Shown: in pieces, positions 36,139 to 44,299 of the stretch
Position numbering within the stretch: the first letter of the stretch is position 1
Layout of the letters: each line of letters starts with the position of its first letter
Source of the DNA: Oscillibacter sp.
GTDB taxonomy: Bacteria > Bacillota > Clostridia > Oscillospirales > Oscillospiraceae
Assembly: GCA_022795445.1 (NCBI GenBank)
Contig: JAAWGR010000015.1
Span: 1 to 54,920, forward strand
Direction: 5' to 3'
Length of the DNA: 54,920 nt
Made by a program: the position numbers and the translations under genes
The notes under the pieces: model-generated
The model's database searches: none
Told to the model about the DNA's origin: nothing
What the model saw: only the letters and a program-made list of their open reading frames with translations

Positions 36139-36354
36139 GTGCGAAATTGCATCCGATGTAATACAGAAATGATCGAGGACTTGGATATCAAGGAACCCAT
36201 GCACTGCAGTATGCTAAGGGTGACAAGGCCAGAAACATCCGGGATAATGCCAAAGAACTACTTTGGAAAAATCAAGGCTGCGGTTTGCCCTAAACGCGGT
36301 TATTTAGAAACATATTTATCCCGTTTAGATAAAATTCAGCAGTATAAAGGGTGA
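36139..36354 (+). CDS. Small zinc-ribbon-like protein
   Basis: A 71-residue protein from a GTG start preceded by GAGGTG. It begins 'MRNCIRCNTEM' and has a second 'VCPKRGYLETYL' segment, resembling the short Zn-ribbon proteins of Clostridia that normally carry CxxC twice. Here the second pair reads CPKRG, so one ligand is lost. It may be a decaying copy. No functional link to the neighbouring BMC genes is visible. Confidence 0.5.
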   Translation: MRNCIRCNTEMIEDLDIKEPMHCSMLRVTRPETSGIMPKNYFGKIKAAVCPKRGYLETYLSRLDKIQQYKG

Positions 36355-36396
36355 AGAGTAAGAACCTGCGCTCCTAACCAGAAATACAAAAACGAA

Positions 36397-36410
36397 TTGG
36401 AAATTTCCAA
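36397..36410. promoter_or_regulatory. Palindrome upstream of the BMC operon
   Basis: TTGGAAATTTCCAA is a perfect 14-base palindrome 25 bases before the first BMC gene. It could be an operator. No convincing -10/-35 pair was identified in 36355-36435, so the BMC operon promoter remains unplaced. Confidence 0.4.
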
Positions 36411-36435
36411 AAATCGGCTGTTTGTGAGGTGTTTT

Positions 36436-37362
36436 ATGTGTACATTTGACCAAGCGTGGGCGGAAAAGGTGGATCGGGCCGCCGAAAAAATTCGCCTGAT
36501 GGTCTTTCAGCACACTATTGAGCAGCGGGGCGGCTACTTGACCCAGGCTTGCTCGGCAGGTCAGATTCTGGCAGCGCTGTATCAAGGGCTGATGCACCTG
36601 CCAGAAATGGAAACGCCCCGTCTGCCTGAGGGCTGGCACGGCGTACCTGGCCCTGGAAGGCCTGCCCAGACAGGGATTGGATTCAACTCTGGCGGCCTGC
36701 CGGGTTACGACCGGTTTGTTCTGTCTCCGGCACAGTATGCGCTGGTGCTTTATGCCGTCTTGATCGAAACGGGCCGGATGGACAAGGCCGGTATGCAGGC
36801 CTATAATGCCGATGGCAGCAGCGTGGAAATGATCGGCGCGGAGCATTCGCCGGGAATGGAGGTTACAACCGGTTCCTTAGGCCAGGGCATCAGCCAGGCC
36901 AGCGGGATTGCCATGGGCCTTCGGCTCAAGGGGGATACTGGCCGGGTATTTGTGTTTTTGTCGGACGGCGAGTGCCAATCGGGCGAATTCTGGGAGGCGC
37001 TGCAAGCCGCCAGTTTCCATAAGCAGGATAACCTCATTTTGGTTGTTGACCGTAATGGATGCCAGTGCGACGGCGTGATGGAACCGGTGATGAATATTGA
37101 ACCGTTTGACGAACGTTTCCGCTCCTTTGGCTGTGCATGTGTCCGAATTCCCGGGCACGAACCGCTGAAACTGGCCCAGGCGTTGGCGACGCCCCACGAG
37201 GGAAAGCCGCTGGCTGTAATCTGCGACACAGATCCTTGTTATAAATTGGAATTTTTGCGGGAACGGTATCCAAAATTCCACTATATCCGCTTCACCGAGC
37301 CAGGACAGTGGGAGGATTACCGGGACCGGTATGAACAAATGGCGAAGGAGGCGAGGCAGTGA
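36436..37362 (+). CDS. Transketolase N-terminal subunit
   Basis: A 308-residue protein corresponding to the thiamine-diphosphate pyrophosphate-binding half of transketolase. It has 'TTGSLGQGISQASGIAMG' (about 145-162) and the TPP motif 'SDGECQSGEFWEALQAA' near residue 176. Split transketolases in sugar-catabolic loci often work on unusual ketose phosphates, for example in apiose degradation. The ATG at 36436 was chosen because GAGGTG precedes it; longer in-frame starts lack a site. It overlaps the C-terminal subunit gene by one base and begins the BMC operon. Confidence 0.88.
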   Translation: MCTFDQAWAEKVDRAAEKIRLMVFQHTIEQRGGYLTQACSAGQILAALYQGLMHLPEMETPRLPEGWHGVPGPGRPAQTGIGFNSGGLPGYDRFVLSPAQYALVLYAVLIETGRMDKAGMQAYNADGSSVEMIGAEHSPGMEVTTGSLGQGISQASGIAMGLRLKGDTGRVFVFLSDGECQSGEFWEALQAASFHKQDNLILVVDRNGCQCDGVMEPVMNIEPFDERFRSFGCACVRIPGHEPLKLAQALATPHEGKPLAVICDTDPCYKLEFLRERYPKFHYIRFTEPGQWEDYRDRYEQMAKEARQ

Positions 37363-38363
37363 TGGAGATTTGCAAGCGCGTCCACGCCAAGAATCTCGTC
37401 CATTGGGCGAAGGATAAACCAGAAGTTTTGGTGCTTTCCGCTGATTTGACCAGTTCCTGTGAGGCCGACGCGTTCCGGGATACATACCCCAGCCGGTTTT
37501 TTTCTATGGGTATTGCTGAGCAGAATATGCTGGGTTTTGCGGGCGGTCTGGCGCGGGAGGGATGGATTCCCTTTGTTCATACATTTGCGGTGTTCATCTA
37601 TCGCCGGGCGCTGGATCAGATTGCCATGTCGGCAGCGTACCCGAATCTGCCGGTGAAGCTGGTTGGATTTCTGCCAGGTGTGACCACGCCGGGCGGCGCG
37701 ACCCATCAGGCAATTGAAGATATTGCCGTTATGCGGGCTTTGCCGAACATGACGGTTTTGGAAACAGGCGACGCGACAGAGGTGGAGAATGTTCTCCAAA
37801 TTGCCTATGAGATAGATGGCCCTGTTTATATCCGAATGCTGCGCGGTGAACTCCCGCGCCTGTTTTCCGAGCCAATGCAGTTTGGCAAGGCTCGGAAACT
37901 GACAGAGGGCGACGATCTTGTGCTGGTCTCCTCCGGGCTTTGCACCGAGGAGTGCCTGCGGACGGTCAAGGTTTTGGAGGCCAACGGGATTCGTGCGGCG
38001 CTCTACCATATTTCAACCCTGAAGCCCTTTTCCTATCCCGAAATCATCGACAACATTGCCCGGAGCCGCTATGGCGTAATCTCGCTGGAGAACCATACTG
38101 TTATCGGCGGACTGGGTTCCTGCCTTGCAGAGTGTATGGCAGAGGCCGGCGTCGGTAAGAAGTTAATCCGCTTAGGCATTCAGGACCAATTCCTCCATGG
38201 CGCAAGCCGAAAATATTTGATGCACGAGTATCATATGGATGTTTGGGCGCTGCTGGAAGCCATTGAGAAGGCTGTTGGAAGCAAACTGAATGTACAAGAG
38301 GCAGACATCGGCGAGGTGTTCCTCCCAGAGGCTCTAAGCGATGCGAAGCCGGAGGCGCTTTAA
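37362..38363 (+). CDS. Transketolase C-terminal subunit
   Basis: A 333-residue protein with the pyrimidine-binding domain. Glu53 in 'FSMGIAEQNMLGFAGGLA' is the residue that activates the thiamine ring, and 'TPGGATHQAIEDIAVMRALPNM' is the conserved His-containing loop. The C-terminal domain follows from about residue 190. It completes a two-subunit transketolase with the upstream gene. Its stop overlaps the start of the RuBisCO-like gene, so these three products are coupled. Which donor and acceptor it uses is unknown. Confidence 0.88.
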   Translation: MEICKRVHAKNLVHWAKDKPEVLVLSADLTSSCEADAFRDTYPSRFFSMGIAEQNMLGFAGGLAREGWIPFVHTFAVFIYRRALDQIAMSAAYPNLPVKLVGFLPGVTTPGGATHQAIEDIAVMRALPNMTVLETGDATEVENVLQIAYEIDGPVYIRMLRGELPRLFSEPMQFGKARKLTEGDDLVLVSSGLCTEECLRTVKVLEANGIRAALYHISTLKPFSYPEIIDNIARSRYGVISLENHTVIGGLGSCLAECMAEAGVGKKLIRLGIQDQFLHGASRKYLMHEYHMDVWALLEAIEKAVGSKLNVQEADIGEVFLPEALSDAKPEAL

Positions 38364-39517
38364 TGAAATTCAAATATTATGACGATGGTGCTTTGCGCTG
38401 CCAGCTTAGCGGAAGGAGTTTTGCCGTTACCTACCATATCCGGGGCACAGAAAAAGAAGCTCTGGAAATTGCAAAAAATATGTGTGTCGAGCAGACCGTG
38501 GAATTTCCGGCGGAGCACATCGGCTGTCCAGCCATTCACGATGGGATTCTGGGCCGGGTTGCCTGTGTGGAAGATAAGGGAAATGGCTTTCAGCGGGTGG
38601 ATATTGTGTATGCTGAAGAAACCGCAGGAGATGACCTGCCGCAATTGCTGAATGTAGTGTTTGGCAATAGCAGCCTCCTGCCTGGAATCGTGCTGAAACG
38701 GATATCGCTGTCCGACCAGATGCGGGAAAAATTCCCTGGTCCCCGCTATGGTGTAGAGGGACTGAGGGAACGGCTGCATGTTTACAACCGGCCTTTTACG
38801 TTCACAGCGCTGAAGCCGATGGGCCTGCCGCCGGAAGCGCTGGCGGAGGAAGCTTATCAATGTGCCCTGGGCGGCATTGACTTGATTAAAGACGATCATG
38901 GGTTGATGGACCAGGCCTTTTCCCGTTACCGGGAGCGGGTGGAACAGGCTGCGGAAGCTGTCCGGCGCGCCAACACGGAAACTGGCGGACATACCGCTTA
39001 TATTCCCAATATTTCCGGAAGCTTCCGGGAGACGGATGACCGGCTTTCCCTGGCGGCGGACTGCGGCTGCGGCGGTGTGCTTGTCTCGCCGGGACTGGTG
39101 GGATTTGATATGATTTCTTATGCTGCCGAAAAGACCAAACTGCCCGTTGTGGCACACCCGGCCTTTTTGGGAGGGAGCCTTGACCGGGGCAAGGGCGGCA
39201 TTGATTGTGCGTGCCTCTTAGGCCAACTGCCCCGCTTGGCGGGAGCTGATATTTTGGTTTTCCCGAACTTCGGAGGACGGTTTTCCTTGACGGAAGAACA
39301 GTGCGCCGGTATCCGTGACCGGGCGGCGGAAGCCCCTGGACATGCGGCGGCGCCATGCCCCGCTGGGGGAATGCGGATGGAGAAAATCCGTCAAATGGTG
39401 GAGTTTTACGGAAACGATACAGCGCTGCTGATGGGTGGGAGCTTGTTCACGGCGCCGGGAAGCCTCGCTGAAAATTGCCGGAAATTCCGTGAAAAATTGG
39501 AAGAAATGATGATATAA
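38363..39517 (+). CDS. RuBisCO-like protein (form IV)
   Basis: A 384-residue member of the RuBisCO large-chain superfamily. 'PGPRYGVEGLRERL' ends the N-terminal domain. The barrel carries Lys151 in ALKPMG, Lys176-Asp-Asp-His179 in GGIDLIKDDHG (true RuBisCO has KDDE), His265 in VAHPAF, GGRF at 304-307 and GGS at 358-360. The Glu-to-His change and the lack of the second Lys of KPK rule out carboxylase activity. Known form IV enzymes act on methylthioribulose-1-phosphate-type or isoapionate-type sugar phosphates by enolization or isomerization. Placement between transketolase and aldolase genes in a BMC operon suggests similar sugar phosphate chemistry. Confidence 0.92.
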   Translation: MKFKYYDDGALRCQLSGRSFAVTYHIRGTEKEALEIAKNMCVEQTVEFPAEHIGCPAIHDGILGRVACVEDKGNGFQRVDIVYAEETAGDDLPQLLNVVFGNSSLLPGIVLKRISLSDQMREKFPGPRYGVEGLRERLHVYNRPFTFTALKPMGLPPEALAEEAYQCALGGIDLIKDDHGLMDQAFSRYRERVEQAAEAVRRANTETGGHTAYIPNISGSFRETDDRLSLAADCGCGGVLVSPGLVGFDMISYAAEKTKLPVVAHPAFLGGSLDRGKGGIDCACLLGQLPRLAGADILVFPNFGGRFSLTEEQCAGIRDRAAEAPGHAAAPCPAGGMRMEKIRQMVEFYGNDTALLMGGSLFTAPGSLAENCRKFREKLEEMMI

Positions 39518-39529
39518 AGGAGGCAGTCT

Positions 39530-40348
39530 ATGTACGGTGAAGAACGGGACCGCTACCTCTCCGACCGGGATGCCAAACAGGAAATCCTGGAGGTGGGGCG
39601 GCGGATGTACGCCAAAAATTACGTGGTGTCCAATGACGGGAACATCACCTGCAAGGTTTCGCCGACGACCCTCTGGACCACCCCTACTGGTGTGAGCAAG
39701 GGGTATATGACCGAAGAAATGCTAATTAAGGTGGACCTGGAGGGGCATGTCCTCCAAGGGAGCCGGAAGCCCTCCAGTGAGCTGAAAATGCATCTGAGGG
39801 TATACCGAGAAAATCCCGATTTAATTGCCTGCGTCCATGCCCATCCACCAGTGGCAACGTCGTTCGCCATCGCTGGCATTGCGCTGGACCGGCCGATCCT
39901 GCCGGAGGGCGTGGTGCAGCTGGGCGTGGTGCCGGTAGCCCCTTATGCAACACCAGGCACCCAGGAGGTGCCGGATTCTATCGCACCCTACTGCCGGACG
40001 CATAATGGCGTTTTGCTGGCAAATCACGGTGCGCTGACCTGGGGCATGAGTCCTATGCAGGCCTATATGCGTATGGAATCCCTGGAATATTATGCGCTTG
40101 TAACCATGTACACTGGCAACATCATTGGCCGGGCAAATGAACTCTCCTGCGAACAGGTCGACCGACTGATTGAAACCCGTACAAAGCTGGGCGTTACCAC
40201 TGGCGGCCGTCCTACCTGCCGGTTTGCCGCGTCTGGACAGCCTTCCCCCTGTTCACAAGGCCAATGCTGTCCAGGCGGTACGCCTTGTGAAAACGGCGAG
40301 ATTGCCAGCGTGGTGCGGAGCGTCGTGGCGCAGATTCAAGGACGATGA
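39530..40348 (+). CDS. Class II aldolase with C-terminal BMC targeting tail
   Basis: A 272-residue zinc aldolase of the fuculose-1-phosphate class. Glu84 (PSSELKMH) is the catalytic acid/base, and His103, His105 (VHAHP) and His166 (NHGAL) bind zinc. It should cleave a ketose-1-phosphate to DHAP and an aldehyde. The catalytic domain ends near residue 222. A Cys/Gly/Pro-rich linker with Cys230, 241, 246, 247 and 253 leads to an amphipathic helix, 'ENGEIASVVRSVVAQIQG', typical of an encapsulation peptide. That strongly suggests the enzyme sits in the BMC lumen and is its signature enzyme. Its stop overlaps the PduL gene. Confidence 0.9.
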   Translation: MYGEERDRYLSDRDAKQEILEVGRRMYAKNYVVSNDGNITCKVSPTTLWTTPTGVSKGYMTEEMLIKVDLEGHVLQGSRKPSSELKMHLRVYRENPDLIACVHAHPPVATSFAIAGIALDRPILPEGVVQLGVVPVAPYATPGTQEVPDSIAPYCRTHNGVLLANHGALTWGMSPMQAYMRMESLEYYALVTMYTGNIIGRANELSCEQVDRLIETRTKLGVTTGGRPTCRFAASGQPSPCSQGQCCPGGTPCENGEIASVVRSVVAQIQGR

Positions 40349-41220
40349 TGGAGCGGAAGGATATACGCAACGCCGTTCTGACCCATTTGGCCGGGATGGG
40401 AACGAAGTTTGTCCCAGCAGGCGTCAGCGCAAGGCACGTACACCTGAGCCAGGAAGATCTCGCGGCGCTTTTTGGGCCAAGCTACAGCCTCCAGCCCTGT
40501 AAGCCGCTTTCTCAGCCGGGACAGTTCGCGGCGGCGGAAAAGGTGTGCGTCGCAGGCCCGCGGGGTGAAATCCAGAACGTGCGGGTGCTTGGTCCCGTGC
40601 GGGGCCGAACGCAGGTGGAGATGACATTCTCCGAATTGATGCGCCTGGGAATTCCAGGCGAGGTGCGGATGTCCGGCAATATCGGCGGCACGCCGGGCTG
40701 CATCTTGCGCGGCCCGGCAGGACAGGTCTGTATTTCCTGCGGCGTGATTGTCCCAGCGCGGCATCTGCATATGTCGCCCCTGCAGGCGGCGGCGTTCGGA
40801 CTGAAGGACGGCGAGGCGGTGACGCTTCGCATGAACGGTCCCCGGCCTGGACAGTTGGAGCAGGTCATCTGCCGGGTAGGCGAGGCCCATGATCTGGAAG
40901 TCCATCTGGATACCGACGAGGCCAATGCTTTCTGCATTACGGATTCGACACTTTTGGAGGTTGTTGCTCCGGCGGCAGAAAAGCCGAACGGTTCCTGCGG
41001 CGGGAAATGCGGGGGATCTTGCGGCTGCGGCGGCTTCTGTGAAAAAAAAGAAATCCCTCCTTCGGAACCGGAAACGCCGTTAATGGATTTGGTAACGGAA
41101 CGGGACGTCGAAGATGCCTGGAAACGGGGGATTTCTGTGATCCGGTGTCTGCCCCGGTGCATCGTCACCGACGCGGCGCGGGAGCGGGCAATGAGCCTGG
41201 AAATTGAAATCAAGCGGTAG
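40345..41220 (+). CDS. pduL: Phosphate propanoyltransferase PduL-like with extended C-terminus
   Basis: A 291-residue BMC phosphotransacylase that converts acyl-CoA to acyl-phosphate. Two zinc-binding motifs of the duplicated barrel are present: SARHVHLS with His31 and His33, and PARHLHMS with His140 and His142. The first 18 residues form a helix that could direct encapsulation. Usual PduL ends near residue 210. Here a Cys-rich segment (Cys218, 222, 226, 228, 232) and an extra module, 'TERDVEDAWKRGISVIRC' with 'CIVTDAARERAMSLEIEI', follow. The tail may bind metal or mediate assembly. It recycles CoA for the aldehyde dehydrogenase in the lumen. Confidence 0.9.
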   Translation: MMERKDIRNAVLTHLAGMGTKFVPAGVSARHVHLSQEDLAALFGPSYSLQPCKPLSQPGQFAAAEKVCVAGPRGEIQNVRVLGPVRGRTQVEMTFSELMRLGIPGEVRMSGNIGGTPGCILRGPAGQVCISCGVIVPARHLHMSPLQAAAFGLKDGEAVTLRMNGPRPGQLEQVICRVGEAHDLEVHLDTDEANAFCITDSTLLEVVAPAAEKPNGSCGGKCGGSCGCGGFCEKKEIPPSEPETPLMDLVTERDVEDAWKRGISVIRCLPRCIVTDAARERAMSLEIEIKR

Positions 41221-41241
41221 GCCGCAAAGGCAGGTGAAAGG

Positions 41242-41547
41242 ATGCAAATTGCAAGAGTGATTGGTTCGGTGGTCAGCACCTCAAAATCCGACCGGCTGAC
41301 CGGCTTAAAGCTGCTGGTGGTCCGAAACATCGATTTGGACACCATGCAGGAAAAAGGCGCGCCCTTGATTGCGATTGACGCTGTGGGTGCGGGCGAGGGG
41401 GAGGTGGTGATGCTCTGCGCTGGTTCGTCGTCCCGTATGACGGAAATCACAAAGGATAAACCAGCAGACTGTACCATCACAGCCATCATTGATTATATCG
41501 ATATTGAACACAAGCGGGTGTTTGATAAAGGAGGCGGTGAACCGTAA
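41242..41547 (+). CDS. BMC pentameric vertex protein, EutN/CcmL family (first of three)
   Basis: A 101-residue BMC-P protein that would cap shell vertices. 'MQIARVIGSVVSTSKSDRLTGLKLLVVR' and 'AIDAVGAGEGEVVMLCAGSSSR' are the family signature (PF03319). Its stop overlaps the aldehyde dehydrogenase start by one base. Two more BMC-P genes follow at 45196 and 45468. Confidence 0.93.
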   Translation: MQIARVIGSVVSTSKSDRLTGLKLLVVRNIDLDTMQEKGAPLIAIDAVGAGEGEVVMLCAGSSSRMTEITKDKPADCTITAIIDYIDIEHKRVFDKGGGEP

Positions 41548-42998
41548 TGCTTTCCAAAGAACAGGTAGAAGAAATTGTACGGGCGACTCTGGCCCAGATG
41601 GGACAGCCGGAAGCTGCGCCACTGGCTGCCATGCCGGTGCTGCGTCCGGCAGAACCAGCTGTTCGTCCGGCGGCAGACGTGGGTGGCTGGATGTTCGGTG
41701 ATGCCGATGCTGCTGTGGAAGCTGCCTGGACGGCATTCCAGCAGTTCCAGCAGGTGTCGCTGGAAAAGCGGCGGGAACTGGTGGAAGCCATGCGGCAGGC
41801 GGCGCGGGACAACGCCCGGAGACTGTCGGAAATGGCCCATGCGGAAACAGGCTATGGCCATGTGGAGGATAAGATTGTCAAGAACCTCCTGGCTGCGGAC
41901 AAGACTCCTGGACCAGAAGACATCCCTACGGAAGCTTACACCGGCGACGGCGGTTTTACATTGGTGGAGCATGCGCCATTCGGCGTTATTGCGTCTATTA
42001 TTCCCTCAACCAATCCGACGGCAACAGTAATCAACAACGCCATCAGTATGATTTCCGCAGGAAACGCCGTTGTGTTCAGTCCCCATCCGGCAGCGAAAAA
42101 GTGCTCGCAGGAGGCCATCCGGGTTCTGCATGAGGCATTGGTAGCCCACGGTGCACCCAGCGGTTTGATGACCACCCCGGCGGACCCGACGATGGAAAAT
42201 TCCCAGCGGATCATGAAACATCCCAGAGTGCGTCTGTTGTCTGTTACAGGCGGCGAGGCAATTGTGAAGGTTGCTATGAACAGTGGGAAGAAAGCGATTT
42301 GCGCGGGGCCGGGCAATCCGCCAGTGATCGTCGACGAAACCGCAGAGCTGGAGAAAGCCGGCAAGCGGACCGTTGATGGGGCATCTTATGAAAACAACAT
42401 CCTGTGCGTGGCAGAGAAAGAAGTGTTTTGTGTCAGTACCGTGTTTGACCGGTTCCTTGGCGAATTGGAGCGTAATGGCGCATGGAGAATCCAAGGCGGC
42501 GAGATTGACAAAGTTTTGCGTACCGTGCTGGAGCAGAAAAACGACTCTTACAGCCCCAACCGGAAATTTGTGGGCCGGGATGCGGCGTATATTTTGGAAC
42601 AGAGCGGCGTAGCATTCAGCGGCAATCCCCGGCTGGTGATCTGCGAGGTGGACCGGAACCATCCGTTTGTGATGACAGAAATGCTGATGCCGGTTTTGGC
42701 CTGCGTGCGGGTGAACGATGTGGACGAGGCCATCCGTGAGGCTGTGCGGGCAGAGAATGGCTGCTGGCATTCGGCAATTATGCACTCCACCAATGTGCGG
42801 AACATGAGTAAGGCGGCAAAGGCGTTGAATACGACCATTTTTGTGAAAAATGCGCCGTCGTACTCCGGCCTTGGCATGAAAGCGGAAGGGCATGCTACCC
42901 TCACCATCGCAACCCCCACCGGCGAGGGCTTGACTTCGGCCAGAAGCTTTACCAGGGCGCGGCGGTGTGTGCTGCACGATGACTTCCGGATTTTGTAA
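41547..42998 (+). CDS. BMC CoA-acylating aldehyde dehydrogenase, PduP/EutE type
   Basis: A 483-residue NAD-dependent enzyme that turns an aldehyde into acyl-CoA. The N-terminal helix MLSKEQVEEIVRATLAQMG is a classic encapsulation peptide, joined by an Ala/Pro-rich linker (20-45). The catalytic Cys287 is in 'ENNILCVAEKEVF', and 'AGPGNPPVIVDETAELEKA' belongs to the cofactor site. It is a core enzyme of every catabolic BMC and shows that the compartment handles a reactive aldehyde. It acts with PduL and presumably with the PduS-like protein for NADH turnover. Confidence 0.94.
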   Translation: MLSKEQVEEIVRATLAQMGQPEAAPLAAMPVLRPAEPAVRPAADVGGWMFGDADAAVEAAWTAFQQFQQVSLEKRRELVEAMRQAARDNARRLSEMAHAETGYGHVEDKIVKNLLAADKTPGPEDIPTEAYTGDGGFTLVEHAPFGVIASIIPSTNPTATVINNAISMISAGNAVVFSPHPAAKKCSQEAIRVLHEALVAHGAPSGLMTTPADPTMENSQRIMKHPRVRLLSVTGGEAIVKVAMNSGKKAICAGPGNPPVIVDETAELEKAGKRTVDGASYENNILCVAEKEVFCVSTVFDRFLGELERNGAWRIQGGEIDKVLRTVLEQKNDSYSPNRKFVGRDAAYILEQSGVAFSGNPRLVICEVDRNHPFVMTEMLMPVLACVRVNDVDEAIREAVRAENGCWHSAIMHSTNVRNMSKAAKALNTTIFVKNAPSYSGLGMKAEGHATLTIATPTGEGLTSARSFTRARRCVLHDDFRIL

Positions 42999-44295
42999 GA
43001 TGCTGAATCGAATTTATGAGGCCGGCGTTGTTGGCGCCGGAGGGGCGGGGTTTCCCACCCATGTAAAATATCAGGCGAGAGCGGACGTTTTTATCGTCAA
43101 CGCAATTGAATGTGAGCCATTGCTGCGGACAGACCGGTATATCGTGGAAACCTATGCGCCGGAAATTGTGGCAGCAGCGGTGGAGATTGGCCGGCAGCTT
43201 GGCGCTGGCCGGATGGTGATTGCCGTCAAGGAGCATAACGGGGGGATGGTGAACGCCCTGCGTGCGGCGGCCGACAATTCCAATGTGGAATTGTATTTGT
43301 CTCCTTCGGTGTATCCGTCGGGCGATGAACAGAACTTGATTTACTGTATTACTGGACGGGTTGTTCCCACAGGAGGCCTGCCGCTGGACGTAGGCTGTGT
43401 AGTATCCAATGTAACCACTGTATACCAAGTTTACGAGGCGCTCCAAGGGCGTCCGGTGACAGACAAGATCGTTACCATTGGCGGGGCTGTAGAGCGGCCC
43501 ATGACCGTTCAGGCTCCCATTGGCACACCTCTGGAGATGCTGCTGCAGCTTGCTGGAGGAGCTGAGGATTGTATATACATCATCGGCGGGCCGATGATGG
43601 GGCAGACTGTGGACACGCTCGCCAGGGAAAGTGTCACGAAGACCACCGGAGGCTTGTTGGCGATTCCCAAAAGCGACATATTGCCGGAACGGCGGCAGGT
43701 AGATCTCCGGCGCGAGGCGCAGCTTGCAAAGGCTGTATGCTGTCAGTGTTCCATGTGTACGCAGATGTGTCCCCGGAACGCTATGGGTTTAAACGTACAG
43801 CCTCACAAGGCCATGCGGGCGCTGGCGGGCGGCAGTACAGCGCTGCTGGGAAACGACAGCAACAGTGTGTGGTCATGCTGCAACTGCGGCATCTGTACCT
43901 GCTATGCCTGTAACTTTGGGCTGCACCCGTCGGCAGTGATGCAGATTGCCAAGGAGCAGCTGCGGGAAAAGGGGCGGAAACCTGTGAAGGAGGTCCGTTT
44001 TGAACCGCAGGGGTTTGAGGTGAAACGCCTTCCCACCGAGCGGCTGTTGGGCCGATTGAACCTGAAAAAGTATGATGTGGATGCGCCCTTTGCTGGAGTT
44101 GTCGAAACGCCGGTAGTGCGCATCCCGCTGAAAATGCACGCAGGCGGGCCAAGCCGTCCCATTTCTGTGGAGGGCAGCGACGTTCAGAAAGGCCAGCTAA
44201 TCGCGGAACCGGAGGGGCTGGGCGCAAAAATCCATGCATCCATCACCGGCAGAGTAACCCAGGTGAGCGGACGGTATATCGAGATAAGGAAGTGA
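42979..44295 (+). CDS. pduS: PduS-like RnfC-domain electron-transfer protein
   Basis: A 438-residue flavin/iron-sulfur protein. 'AGVVGAGGAGFPTHVKY' starts the RnfC-like NADH/FMN domain. Two cysteine clusters, 'CCQCSMCTQMCPRNAMG' near 254 and 'CCNCGICTCYAC' near 301, would bind 4Fe-4S centres. In the Pdu compartment PduS reduces cobalamin and contacts PduT. No B12 enzyme is encoded here, so it more likely recycles NADH by passing electrons across the shell. Starts at 42967 (GTG), 42979 (ATG) and 43000 (ATG) are possible. I favour 42979 because it gives the usual N-terminal length. It overlaps the dehydrogenase end. Confidence 0.88.
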   Translation: MTSGFCKMLNRIYEAGVVGAGGAGFPTHVKYQARADVFIVNAIECEPLLRTDRYIVETYAPEIVAAAVEIGRQLGAGRMVIAVKEHNGGMVNALRAAADNSNVELYLSPSVYPSGDEQNLIYCITGRVVPTGGLPLDVGCVVSNVTTVYQVYEALQGRPVTDKIVTIGGAVERPMTVQAPIGTPLEMLLQLAGGAEDCIYIIGGPMMGQTVDTLARESVTKTTGGLLAIPKSDILPERRQVDLRREAQLAKAVCCQCSMCTQMCPRNAMGLNVQPHKAMRALAGGSTALLGNDSNSVWSCCNCGICTCYACNFGLHPSAVMQIAKEQLREKGRKPVKEVRFEPQGFEVKRLPTERLLGRLNLKKYDVDAPFAGVVETPVVRIPLKMHAGGPSRPISVEGSDVQKGQLIAEPEGLGAKIHASITGRVTQVSGRYIEIRK

Positions 44296-44299
44296 TCAG

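Noticed and set aside
40978..41046. Repeat-like GGC/TGC-rich stretch in pduL as a possible CRISPR or assembly artefact
   Set aside because: It is in frame, encodes the Cys/Gly-rich linker, and reading continues into a plausible module. No direct repeats of CRISPR size are present anywhere in the window.
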